Source of the DNA: JABDMH01 sp965223165
GTDB taxonomy: Bacteria > Bacteroidota > Bacteroidia > Chitinophagales > Saprospiraceae
DNA length: 64,000 bases
Direction of reading: 5' to 3'
Assembly: GCA_965223165.1 (NCBI GenBank)
Contig: CBDCVQ010000014.1
Coordinates: 248,001 to 312,000 of the forward strand
Every line of letters starts with the position of its first letter. Positions within the stretch are counted from its first letter, which is position 1. The notes beneath the pieces are model-generated. The model made no database searches and had not been told where the DNA came from. It saw nothing but the letters and a program-made list of their open reading frames with translations. A program made the position numbers and the translations under genes. Of this stretch, positions 25,313 to 34,114 are shown piece after piece.

Positions 25313-27640
25313 ATGCTACCCAATATCGTCCCACTGGCTCTCGACAAAGGCGAATCTATATTCGCCGACCCGCCGACCCACTGCCCCACTTGCCCCACAA
25401 CAAAACCGAATCCACATGCGCCGACCCATGCTGCGCAATGTCCCATAGAGACCCGCAAAAGATAGATTCTGCGCTATCGTCCATGGTTCCCCCTGACAAG
25501 GGATAATCCCATTGGCTGACCGCCTCCCAATATCGTCAAACTGGCTCTCGACAAAGGCGAATCTACATTCGCCGACCCACTGCCCCACTTGCCCCACAAC
25601 AAAACCGAATCCACATGCGCCGACCCATGCTGCGCGATGTCTCATAGAGACCCGCAGAATATAGATTCTGCGCTATCGTCCATGGTTCCCCATGACAAGG
25701 GATAATCCCATTGGCTGACCACCTACCCAATATCGTCCCACTGGCTCTCGACAAAGGCGAATCTATATTCGCCGACCCGCCGACCCACTGCCCCACTTGC
25801 CCCACAACAAAACCGAATCCACATGCGCCGACCCATGCTGCGCAATGTCCCATAGAGACCCGCAAAAGATAGATTCTGCGCTATCGTCCATGGTTCCCCC
25901 TGACAAGGGATAATCCCATTGGCTGACCGCCTCCCAATATCGTCAAACTGGCTCTCGACAAAGGCGAATCTACATTCGCCGACCCACTGCCCCACTTGCC
26001 CCACAACAAAACCGAATCCACATGCGCCGACCCATGCTGCGCGATGTCTCATAGAGACCCGCAGAATATAGATTCTGCGCTATCGTCCATGGTTCCCCAT
26101 GACAAGGGATAATCCCATTGGCTGACCACCTACCCAATATCGTCCCACTGGCTCTCGACAAAGGCGAATCTATATTCGCCGACCCGCCACCCACCGACCC
26201 ACTGCCCCACTTGCCCCACAACAAAACCGAATCCACATGCGCCGACCCATGCTGCGCGATGTCTCATAGAGACCCGCAGAAGCTATATTCTGCGCTATCG
26301 TCCATGTCTCCCCCTGACAAGGGATAATCCCATTGGCTGACCACCTACCCAATATCGCCCCACTGGCTCGCGACAAAGGCGAATCTATATTCGCCGACCC
26401 GCCGACCCACTTGCCCCACAACAAGGGCGAATCCACGTGCGCCGACCCATGCTGCGCGATGTCTCATAGAGACCCGCAGAATATAGATTCTGCGCTATCG
26501 TCCATGTCTCCCCCTGACAAGGGATAATCCCATTGGCTGACCGCCTCCCAATATCGTCACACTGGCTCTCGACAAAGGCGAATCTATATTCGACGACCCA
26601 CTGCCCCACTTGCCCCACAACAAAACCGAATCCACATGCGCCGACCCATGCTGCGCGATGTCTCATAGAGACCCGCAGAATATAGATTCTGCGCTATCGT
26701 CCATGTCTCCCCGCGACAAGGGATAATCCACTTTGGCTGACCACACTACCCAATATCGTCCCACTGGCTCTCAACAAAGGCGAATCTATATTCGCCGACC
26801 CACTGCCCCACTTGCCCCACAACAAAACCGAATCCACATGCGCCGACCCATTCTACGCGATGTCTCATAGAGACCCGCAGAATATAGATTCTGCGCTATC
26901 GTCCATGTCTCCCCCTGACAAGGGATAATCCCATTGGCTGACCGCCTCCCAATATCGTCCCACTGGCTCGCGACAAAGGCGAATCTATATTCGCCGACCC
27001 GCCGACCCACCGACCCACTTACCCCACAACAAAACCGAATCCACATGCGCCGCCCCATGCTACGCAATCTCTCATAGAGGCCCGCAGAATATAGATTCTG
27101 CGCTATCGTCCATGGTTCCCCGTGACGAGGGATAATCCACATTGGCTGACCACCTACCCAATATCGCCCCACTGGCTCGCGACAAAGGCGAATCTATATT
27201 CGCCGACCCACTGCCCCACTTGCCCCACAACAAAACCGAATCCACATGCGCTGCCCCATGCTGCGCGATGTCTCATAGAGACCCGCAGAATATAGATTCT
27301 GCGCTATCGTCCATGGTTCCCCCTGACAAGGATAATCCCATTGGCTGACCACCTACCCAATATCGTCACACTGGCTCTCGACAAAGGCGAATCTATATTC
27401 GCCGACCCACCTGCAAAAGAGACCATCGGAAAGAGACCCGCAGAAGATAGATTCTGCGCTATCGTCCATGGTTCCCCCTGACAAGGGATAATCCCATTGG
27501 CTGACCGCCTCCCAATATCGTCCCACTGGCTCTCGACAAAGGCGAATCTATATTCGCCGACCCACTGCCCCACCGACCCACTGCCCCACTTGCCCCACCT
27601 CCCCACAACAAAACGAATCCATATCCACGCGACCCACTGC
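25313..27640. repeat. tandem REP/BIME-like hairpin array, about 11-12 units of about 200 bp
   Basis: Units begin CAATATCG at 25321, 25528, 25728, 25935, 26135, 26350, 26549, 26751, 26950, 27159, 27358 and 27513, so spacing is about 199-215 bp, with a shorter one of 155 bp at the end. Each unit contains hairpin type 1 (GGCGAAT-CTAY-ATTCGCC followed by GACCC), a degenerate second hairpin (ACCGAATCCACATGCGCC), and, in most units, hairpin type 2 in opposite orientation (GCAGAAT-ATAG-ATTCTGC). Frames that stay open through it are by-products of the periodicity. It is not a CRISPR array: there are no unique spacers. Confidence 0.93.
25321..26134. repeat. exact 407-bp tandem duplication inside the array
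   Basis: 25321-25727 and 25728-26134 are identical as far as I can compare them by eye, each covering two units of the array (a long one of 207 and a short one of 200 bp). This implies a very recent duplication of a two-unit block. Confidence 0.9.
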
Positions 27641-27674
27641 AAAAGGGACACATCAGAGAGGCGGCACCGACCTC

Positions 27675-28595
27675 CTACCCTACGCCCGCCGCCTCAAATT
27701 TGAGGATGGACAGCTGTCTGAGCAGCTCGTGGAGCGTCTCGTCGGATACTGGGCTCAGCGGTGGTCTGAGGTAGAGCCAACGGGGATCTTTTCGGCGGTG
27801 CGCGAGATACTGTTTCAAAACGGCAGAAAAAGGAAGGCCGTCGAAGCAACTACGCACCTGCGTGAGGTACTGCTGCCAGTGATCGCCTTGATCGCTTTGC
27901 CAATGGCGAAAGACCTTGGCGGCAAGGGTGATCGTCACATTCGCCGTGGCGGATATGCATCCTGCCCCTCCGGCGCGCAGGACGTCCAATAGGTATCGCT
28001 CCGTGCCGGCAAACAGCTGGAAGCCGGGGATCGTCTGACAGACCTGGATCATGTTGTTCACATCCCCCGACGAATCCTTCATGCCGACGACATTGTTCGG
28101 ATACAGGTCTGCCAAATGTGCGACAAAATCCACGGACATGTGGATCCCGCTCATCTTGGGAAAATGATACAGATAGATCTGAAGGGCCGGATCAGCGACC
28201 GATTCAATGACGGTACGAAAGTAGTCGAGCAAACCCTGGTCGTCTACCTGCTTATAGTAGTAAGGGGGCAGTAGGAGGATATCCGACACGCCATGGTCCA
28301 GGGCATGTCTGGTCAATGCGATCGTGTCCGGATGGTTGGTACATCCCGCGCCGACCATGATCTGACTCGGATCGATGCCGCCCTGCAGCAGCCCCTCGAG
28401 CGCCGCTTTGCGCTCGCCCAGACTGAAGGACGTCGCCTCACCTGTCGTACCCAGGAAGGCAATGCCCTGGCTGCCCTGCGCCAGCAGCCACTGACAGTGC
28501 TTGACGAGGAGGGGCATATTGACCGATAAATCGGGGTTCAGGGGCGTCAGATTGGCGGTATACACGCCAACGGGATTCACAGTTGAATTTGTCAT
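27675..28595 (-). CDS. DHDPS/N-acetylneuraminate lyase family aldolase
   Basis: A 306-residue class I aldolase of the DapA/NanA family. The Schiff-base lysine is in VVGMKDSSGD, the catalytic tyrosine in IYLYHFPKMSG, and the substrate carboxylate loop in LGTTGEATSFSLGER. In the DapA motif the GTTGE sequence is conserved. The family includes dihydrodipicolinate synthase, sialic acid lyase and 2-keto-3-deoxy sugar-acid aldolases/dehydratases. The gene's position in a catabolic-looking operon, 1 bp after a CoA-transferase gene, favours a catabolic keto-acid aldolase over lysine synthesis. It ends only 35 bp from the hairpin array. Confidence 0.9.
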   Translation of the reverse strand: MTNSTVNPVGVYTANLTPLNPDLSVNMPLLVKHCQWLLAQGSQGIAFLGTTGEATSFSLGERKAALEGLLQGGIDPSQIMVGAGCTNHPDTIALTRHALDHGVSDILLLPPYYYKQVDDQGLLDYFRTVIESVADPALQIYLYHFPKMSGIHMSVDFVAHLADLYPNNVVGMKDSSGDVNNMIQVCQTIPGFQLFAGTERYLLDVLRAGGAGCISATANVTITLAAKVFRHWQSDQGDHWQQYLTQVRSCFDGLPFSAVLKQYLAHRRKDPRWLYLRPPLSPVSDETLHELLRQLSILKFEAAGVG

Positions 28596-28596
28596 G

Positions 28597-29664
28597 TTAT
28601 TCGCTCCATTGAAAGACGGCCGTCTTCACTCTTCTGGAGAGGGTCCGGTCTGGCAGTTCCTCCTCAGCGATGAGATGGTGCGACTGGGGTAGGGCAAATA
28701 CCTGTGCCAGATCCCTCACCGGGCCTCCTAAAATATCGTTTGTTTCGAATTTGTCTAGCCACTGCTCCAATGTGTCCTGGGCAAATCGCTCCTGTAGCAC
28801 GCCATTAAGAAGGGTGCGGTGGGTGACTCGGTTGGCGTTGGTGCTAAATCGAATATCCCTCGGCAGGTCTGTCAAACCCATGCCCTGGCAAAGCGTTTTG
28901 AAGTGCTGATCACTCCCTATAGCCAGGACCAGCCATTGGTCATCCCTGGTGCGATATAGGTCTCCGTACGGGGCTATAGATGGATGTTGGGTACCCATAG
29001 GGCCTGGTATGGTTCCACCCATCAGGTAGTTGGAAGCCTGGTTAGCCAGGGCGCTGATGGCCGAATCAAAGAGGCTGAGCTGTATCTCGCCACCCTTGTT
29101 GGTGATGGTACGTCGATAAAGTGCGACCAAAATCGCTTCCTTTAGCTGGTGCCCCGCAATGATATCAATAAAGGGAATGGGGATCTTCGAGGGCGGCCGG
29201 TTTGGTTCCCCCGTCATGGAGAGATATCCGGTCTCTGCCTGCATCAACACGTCAAAGGCTCGCCGATCGCTCTGCCGACCAAATCCGGTCAGGTTGGCCA
29301 GGATCAGTTTGGGATATTGGGTCCCAAGGCGACCATAGTCCAGACCAAATCGTTGGGCCTGCCTGTCACTGAAGTTGGTGATCAGCACATCGCAATCAGC
29401 CAACCATCTGCCCAGTTGATCCCGGTCTGCTGTAAGCTGAAGGTCGAGGCGGACGCTTTTCTTATCTCCGTTGACGCTGCTATAATAGATGCTGCAGTCA
29501 GCAGATAGATCTTCTGTCCCGCTGCGCCATCGGCGGCTGATATCCCCCTGTGGGGGTTCGACCTTGAGTATATCTGCGCCCAGTTCCTTAAAGAAGGTAC
29601 CGGCTTGTGGACCCGCAAGGGCAGAGGCTACTTCTATAATGCTGAGATCTTTAAATATTTGCAA
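28597..29664 (-). CDS. CaiB/BaiF (family III) CoA-transferase
   Basis: A 355-residue family III CoA-transferase. Motifs: IIEVASALAGPQAGTFFKELGADILKVEPP at the N-terminus, the SVNGDKKSVRLDL segment, the FDVLMQAETGYLSMTGEP stretch and FIDIIAGHQLKEAI, whose Asp is the expected catalytic aspartate forming an acyl anhydride. Slightly shorter than the usual 380-400. The enzyme moves CoA between carboxylic acids. It is the third gene of a four-gene minus-strand operon, 57 bp after the terpene-synthase-fold gene and directly before the DapA-like aldolase (1 bp gap), suggesting joint catabolism of an organic acid. Confidence 0.9.
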   Translation of the reverse strand: MQIFKDLSIIEVASALAGPQAGTFFKELGADILKVEPPQGDISRRWRSGTEDLSADCSIYYSSVNGDKKSVRLDLQLTADRDQLGRWLADCDVLITNFSDRQAQRFGLDYGRLGTQYPKLILANLTGFGRQSDRRAFDVLMQAETGYLSMTGEPNRPPSKIPIPFIDIIAGHQLKEAILVALYRRTITNKGGEIQLSLFDSAISALANQASNYLMGGTIPGPMGTQHPSIAPYGDLYRTRDDQWLVLAIGSDQHFKTLCQGMGLTDLPRDIRFSTNANRVTHRTLLNGVLQERFAQDTLEQWLDKFETNDILGGPVRDLAQVFALPQSHHLIAEEELPDRTLSRRVKTAVFQWSE

Positions 29665-29721
29665 TGGAACGATTAATTATCTGTCAGAAAATTTGCTGGC
29701 GTCCAACCCAGTTTCAGCCAG

Positions 29722-30729
29722 TCAGCGGACTATATACCTCTTTCCGAGCACGTCCCAAAGGTTTCGAATCATTTTGCCGACCTGATCCATGTCACATACC
29801 AATTCCTGGCGAGTGTACCGCTGTGGCTGGAATCTGCCATCTCGGTCTTCCAATGCCTGATACTGATCGAGGCATATGCGTCCGGTGTTAAGCGCCAGGT
29901 GGAGGAGTAAATAGAATCGGCGTTTGCAACTCCTGGGTCCAGGCAATCGATTGAACAGCTCCATACATTTTGTCGATTCCGCTTCAAACAGATTTCTCAG
30001 CTCGGCGACAGTACTGGCTGACGAGGGCAGAGTCACGATGTTCTCTTGTAGATCACGATGGAGATCAAACAAATCATTGTGGAATTGCAGGAGCCCGCCA
30101 AGATGCTTGATCGCCTCTTCCTCCTGCCATGAAATGGGTGCCTGGAGAGCAGATCGAAATAACAGGAGCGCATGTCCGCCTTTGTCCCAGGTAATCGACT
30201 TCAGTTGCGCGGTCGACGGTTGTTCGTCAATCTGTTGTAGACTAGATTGCTGGGCATACAACGTTGCTTGCAGGTAAGCATCAAATCGATCCGGATGACC
30301 ATTGGCTGCCTTGGCTTGGTCATAGAGGTACTGAGCCAAGGGGCCGAATGCATGTGAAGAGGAGCCTCTGATCATTAGTTCAATCTCTTCCACACCTGCC
30401 TGCTCCTTGTCTACGAGATGGTCCGCGAGGGGAGTGGCCGTAGCCAGCAGCCAACCGGCACGTTTTTCCCGTCTGGAGATTGGCAGTTGATGCAAGGTAG
30501 CAAACCACTGCATCGTCATGCTATTGGCAAACAAGTAGTGGGAGATACGCCTTTGCAGCGGACCCGGCAATCCCTCGAATAGCGGCATCTCGCTGCAGAG
30601 GGTGCGCCAAAAGGCATATGTGTCCCCACGACGGTACTTGAACTGCCTCTGGGCGTAGAGGATACGCAGAAAGGGCAAGCTGACAGCGGTGAGGTGGGCG
30701 AAATTTCCGATGCGATGGAGAAGAAGCAT
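29722..30729 (-). CDS. helical protein with terpene-synthase-like Asp motifs
   Basis: A 335-residue all-alpha protein without signal peptide. Two acidic motifs lie where class I isoprenoid enzymes carry theirs: LADHLVDKE (D103, D107) and HNDLFDLHRDLQEN (N218, D219, D222, D226). The surrounding helices and length fit the class I isoprenoid synthase fold seen in an uncharacterised Bacteroidota group, as I recall. A prenyl-diphosphate substrate is therefore possible but not shown; the canonical DDxxD is absent. It is the second gene of the operon, 3 bp after the DJ-1 gene. Confidence 0.6.
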   Translation of the reverse strand: MLLLHRIGNFAHLTAVSLPFLRILYAQRQFKYRRGDTYAFWRTLCSEMPLFEGLPGPLQRRISHYLFANSMTMQWFATLHQLPISRREKRAGWLLATATPLADHLVDKEQAGVEEIELMIRGSSSHAFGPLAQYLYDQAKAANGHPDRFDAYLQATLYAQQSSLQQIDEQPSTAQLKSITWDKGGHALLLFRSALQAPISWQEEEAIKHLGGLLQFHNDLFDLHRDLQENIVTLPSSASTVAELRNLFEAESTKCMELFNRLPGPRSCKRRFYLLLHLALNTGRICLDQYQALEDRDGRFQPQRYTRQELVCDMDQVGKMIRNLWDVLGKRYIVR

Positions 30730-30732
30730 GCG

Positions 30733-31299
30733 TCAGTCGAGGCCCATGCGGGTTCGGATGTTTTTGCATGCCTCGGCACCGGCTAGCTTCTGGCAGATGT
30801 ACAGACCCAGATCCAGGGACGATGCCACCGCCCCGGCCGTGACAATGCCCTGATCTTCCACCACCCCGACCTCTTGCACGACGGCACCGAAGCTGGCCAA
30901 TTGGACATATTCATCGAAGTGGGTGGTTGCGCGTATCCCCTGCAAAAAGTCGGCTGCTCCCCACAACAAACTACCGGTACACACCGAGGTTTTCAACGGC
31001 ACCGGCGCAGCGGTCTGCAGCCACTGAAGAAAGCTGGGCTCACGCAGCAAAGGTCGCGTGCCAAACCCTCCGGGCAGGAAGACGAGATCAAATCCGCTCA
31101 GGTCGGGCTGTACCTGATCCACCTGAACGGGAAACCCAAAGTTGTCCGTCACGTCCGCGCTGTATCCACAAAAGGTCCAGGTCAGCTCAGGGATATAGCC
31201 CATCGTTTTGAGCCGGGTGATGGGATCATAGAATCCCACCAGGTCCAGGAGTGTCAGCCGGTCAAACGTGATCAGTGCAATCTTCATATCGGTTGACAA
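30733..31299 (-). CDS. DJ-1/PfpI family protein (isonitrile hydratase-like)
   Basis: A 188-residue DJ-1/PfpI superfamily protein. The nucleophile elbow is SVCTGSLLWGAADFL, with the reactive Cys. Upstream is the family's FLPGGFGTRPLL, and downstream ATTHFDEYVQL and VTAGAVASSLDLGLYI, similar to the InhA/AraC-linked group. Activities in that group include isonitrile hydratase, amidase and glyoxalase; the exact one is unclear. An alternative start (MKIALITFDRL) is four codons downstream. First gene of the operon with the helical protein, CoA-transferase and aldolase. Confidence 0.87.
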   Translation of the reverse strand: MSTDMKIALITFDRLTLLDLVGFYDPITRLKTMGYIPELTWTFCGYSADVTDNFGFPVQVDQVQPDLSGFDLVFLPGGFGTRPLLREPSFLQWLQTAAPVPLKTSVCTGSLLWGAADFLQGIRATTHFDEYVQLASFGAVVQEVGVVEDQGIVTAGAVASSLDLGLYICQKLAGAEACKNIRTRMGLD

Positions 31300-31613
31300 G
31301 ATATTGAATTCAGCCTTTGCCCCAGCCGGACTCGATCCGGAAGCTGCCCTGATCGTCCATGGTGGCGATTGCTCCGTGCTCCCATCGTATCCAGCCGGTC
31401 TGGTTCTGTCTGCGCTCGTATCCGTCGGGTGGTGGTATCATCGGCGACAAGCGTAGGGAGCAACCATGGGAGGGCGGTCCTCGAAGGAGTTCCTTGGACT
31501 CAATCGATCATAAAGTCATGTTCGTCTAACTTATCATTTAATTATATGTTAAAGGAGACCCTTTCGCATGCCAAATCGTTCAGGTAATAGTCTTTAAGGG
31601 TATAGACCAAAAA
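31300..31613. other. 314-bp gap with one possible tiny gene
   Basis: I see no promoter consensus. A 43-codon minus-strand frame (31441 to 31310) contains a Trp-rich sequence (TGWIRWEHGAIATMDDQG) that could be a small gene or a fragment of a lost one. No family recognised. The rest appears empty. Confidence 0.2.
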
Positions 31614-31913
31614 GTGAGCGTCATGAGAAATTATTTCATAGTGGAGTTTCAGCTGGGAGATCAGTTTGCAGAATCATCCGATACCATCTCCTATCAGATG
31701 AATCAACTGTTGGCAGAGGGCCGAATTCAGACCTATGGAGTAGCGGAAGACAACTCACGGATGTGGGTCACCCTCATCGCAGGATCGGAATTTGAAGCCT
31801 GGGAAATCACCAGCGGTCTGCCGGTCTACGGAGTGATGGACCCATATATCACCTCCCTGGCCACCTACAATCAATCATTGGACCTGCAGTTTCCTGCGAT
31901 TTCGCTCAATTAA
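31614..31913 (+). CDS. small hypothetical protein
   Basis: A 99-residue soluble protein; the likely start is the ATG at 31623 (MRNYFIVEFQLGDQF), three codons into the longer frame. Pattern: a beta strand, then SYQMNQLLAEGRIQTYGVAEDNSRMWVTLIAGSEFEAWEITSGLP, then VYGVMDPYITSLATYN. This resembles small ferredoxin-like (dimeric alpha/beta barrel) proteins such as muconolactone-isomerase-type folds, but I cannot assign a family. It stands alone and is well separated from neighbours, with a region of low similarity to anything I know. Confidence 0.6.
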   Translation: MSVMRNYFIVEFQLGDQFAESSDTISYQMNQLLAEGRIQTYGVAEDNSRMWVTLIAGSEFEAWEITSGLPVYGVMDPYITSLATYNQSLDLQFPAISLN

Positions 31914-32041
31914 GTGAGAGTGCGTACAGGGCTGGCTATCAAAAAGTTGTGATCGGGGCCGTAGTAGATTTGCCTCGATCATAGAATTTTGCGACAAGCC
32001 TTGCCAAACTTCGGCTAGGCCAATGCGCCTATGAGATTCGT

Positions 32042-32049
32042 TACCTTTG
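32042..32049 (+). promoter_or_regulatory. -7 promoter element for the amidotransferase/ATP-grasp pair
   Basis: TACCTTTG matches TAnnTTTG, 21 bp before the ATG at 32071. No well-spaced TTG was found. A possible longer start at 32047 would fall inside this element, which supports the ATG at 32071. Confidence 0.35.
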
Positions 32050-32070
32050 GAGCAAAATGAGCACTGGAAG

Positions 32071-32883
32071 ATGCTACGTGTGGCAGTGATCGACATGTAT
32101 GATGGCACGCCCAATCTGGGACTGGGCAGCATACTGGAGATGTTGGACCGGGACTTTCCCGACATGAGCTACGATGTGTTTGACATCAGGCAGCACCACG
32201 AGGTACCAGATCTGTCCTATGACATCTACATCAATACGGGTGGACCCGGTCATCCACTACAGGGCAATGATGCGTGGGAGGATCGCTACTTCGCATTGCT
32301 TGACGGTATCCATGGCTACAATGCGGCTCAGGACCGCAAGAAATTTGTCTTTTTCATCTGTCACTCGTTTCAGATCGCTTGTCACTACTATGGCGTAGGA
32401 AAGGTCACTCGGCGACCCATGGAGTCCTTCGGCATAGTACCCGTCCTAAAGACTAGCGCGGGTCTTCAAGACCGGCTCTTGCGACATTTGCCTCAGCCCT
32501 TCTACGCAGCCGACTTCAGGGCGTATCAAGTGGTCGACCCCAATCCGGCCAACCTCGAATCGGTGGGCATCGAAATCCTGGCCATGGAGGACCCCTCCCA
32601 TCATGACTTTCCGGATCTGGCGGTCATGGCAATCAAGTTTGGTGAGACGGTGTATGGCACTCAGTTTCATCCGGAGGCCTACATGGAGGGTATGCTCGAT
32701 CATTTTGACCGTCCCGATCGTAAGAAACAGATTCTTGAGAAGCACGGCTCGCATGCCTATGAGGAGATGATGTTTCATCTGCGCGATCCCATCAAGGTGG
32801 AATTGACACATCAGACGGTGCTGCCTGGTTTTCTCCGATTTGCAAGCAAAACCCTATCTTCCGAGCCTGTAACTATGGAATAA
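32071..32883 (+). CDS. class I glutamine amidotransferase-like protein
   Basis: A 270-residue protein with a class I glutamine amidotransferase fold. The catalytic triad is complete: nucleophile Cys97 in FFICHSFQIA, and His200 and Glu202 in GTQFHPEAYMEG. The oxyanion region reads INTGGPGHPLQG. Compared with GuaA or TrpG it has a long insertion before the Cys (about residues 60-90) and a C-terminal extension (about 215-270). The next gene, an ATP-grasp-like protein, starts 7 bp downstream, so a two-gene operon is likely. Together they could form a ligase using ammonia from glutamine. The physiological product is unknown to me. Confidence 0.85.
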   Translation: MLRVAVIDMYDGTPNLGLGSILEMLDRDFPDMSYDVFDIRQHHEVPDLSYDIYINTGGPGHPLQGNDAWEDRYFALLDGIHGYNAAQDRKKFVFFICHSFQIACHYYGVGKVTRRPMESFGIVPVLKTSAGLQDRLLRHLPQPFYAADFRAYQVVDPNPANLESVGIEILAMEDPSHHDFPDLAVMAIKFGETVYGTQFHPEAYMEGMLDHFDRPDRKKQILEKHGSHAYEEMMFHLRDPIKVELTHQTVLPGFLRFASKTLSSEPVTME

Positions 32884-32890
32884 TCGCCAG

Positions 32891-34078
32891 ATGGATCAGG
32901 CCATTCGCCGGCAGTACAATCGGTCGTTTACCCCAGAAAAATATCAGAGCTTCTTAGCGGACGTTTATCGTGCTTTCGATCACAAACCCAGCTTTCGGAT
33001 AGCCGAGACGCCGGTCTTCATTCCTCCTTCCCTGCAGACACACTTGGTTCGGGCGTGTGAAGAGATCACCGATGTCATTTGTCAGTCAGACTTTAAGGAG
33101 CGCACGGATCCTGCGCTGGAAGATGACTTTCGCGTTCCGGCAGAGGATGATCACACCACGTTTCTCCAGATGGATTTTGGGATTGTCAAAGAACCCGATG
33201 GCACCTTAAAACCGAAGCTGATCGAAGTGCAGGGCTTTCCCTCGCTCTATTTCTACCAGGATTTTATCGCGCACATGTATCGTAGGCACTTTTCCGTGCC
33301 GGAGGACAGTTCTCATCTTGTGGGCGTCGATTCGTCTGGCTATACGGAGATGCTCCGGCAGATCATCATCGGCGATGCACATCCGGAAAACGTGGTATTA
33401 CTGGAGATCGAGCCTGATGCCCAAACCACACGCATAGACTTTCTGGCGGCGCAAAAAGCTCTGGGCCTGAAGATTGCCTGCATCAGTGATCTACGCAAAT
33501 CCGGACGGGAGGTATATTACGAATCGGGCGGAAGAAAAATCGGTGTCCAACGCATTTTCAACCGCGTCATTTTTGATGAGTTGCTCCAGAGAAACGACCT
33601 CAAGCGTGATTTTCTCTTCACTCGCGAGGCAGACGTGCACTGGGTAGGTCATCCAAATTGGTTCTTCCGCATCAGCAAATACACCATGCCGTTGCTAGAG
33701 AGCGAGTACGTGCCTAGGACCTGGTTTCTGAAGGACCTCAGTTCTATCCCGGCCGATCTGGAAAACTACGTGCTCAAACCTATGTTTTCTTTTTCTGGCG
33801 CCGGCGTAGTTTTTAATGTCAGTCGAGAAGCTATTGAAAAGACAAATAATCCCACCAACTATATTCTTCAGGAAAAAATCAAGTATGAGCCGATCATCGA
33901 GACGCCCGGTGAATGGGTCAAGTGCGAGATCCGCATGCTGATGCTTTGGCCGAGAGGGCAGACCAGACCCACGATCGTAAATAATCTGGCCCGTCTTTCC
34001 AAGGGCGAAATGATTGGGGTCAAGTACAACCGAAACAAAGACTGGGTCGGCGGCAGCGTGGGATTTTTCCTTTCCTGA
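32891..34078 (+). CDS. ATP-grasp-like protein partnered with the amidotransferase
   Basis: A 395-residue cytoplasmic protein. The C-terminal half has ATP-grasp features: ENYVLKPMFSFSGAGVVFNV, with the nucleotide-binding Lys and glycine-rich loop; ILQEKIKYEPIIETP, the adenine-contacting strand; and VKCEIRMLMLWP with metal-binding-type acidic/Arg residues. The N-terminal half has LIEVQGFPSLYFYQDFIA, which may bind the second substrate. This order is seen in peptide-ligase-like ATP-grasp proteins, some circularly permuted. I cannot name the family. It lies 7 bp downstream of the amidotransferase and ends 36 bp before the convergent GT4 gene. Confidence 0.7.
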   Translation: MDQAIRRQYNRSFTPEKYQSFLADVYRAFDHKPSFRIAETPVFIPPSLQTHLVRACEEITDVICQSDFKERTDPALEDDFRVPAEDDHTTFLQMDFGIVKEPDGTLKPKLIEVQGFPSLYFYQDFIAHMYRRHFSVPEDSSHLVGVDSSGYTEMLRQIIIGDAHPENVVLLEIEPDAQTTRIDFLAAQKALGLKIACISDLRKSGREVYYESGGRKIGVQRIFNRVIFDELLQRNDLKRDFLFTREADVHWVGHPNWFFRISKYTMPLLESEYVPRTWFLKDLSSIPADLENYVLKPMFSFSGAGVVFNVSREAIEKTNNPTNYILQEKIKYEPIIETPGEWVKCEIRMLMLWPRGQTRPTIVNNLARLSKGEMIGVKYNRNKDWVGGSVGFFLS

Positions 34079-34114
34079 GATCCCCGGGGACGGTAAGACT
34101 TGATTGTCGCCTTC

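Noticed and set aside
25313..27640. CRISPR array
   Set aside because: Units are about 200 bp, conserved throughout, with no short repeat and no unique spacers, and no cas genes nearby.
25316..27651. Several long minus- and plus-strand reading frames in the array (for example 109- and 128-residue frames)
   Set aside because: They follow the 200-bp periodicity, repeat each other exactly, and consist of low-complexity repeats; they are by-products of the array.
34081..34092. Palindrome TCCCCGGGGA between converging genes
   Set aside because: Only 10 bp with no loop or T-tract; not enough to call a terminator or operator.
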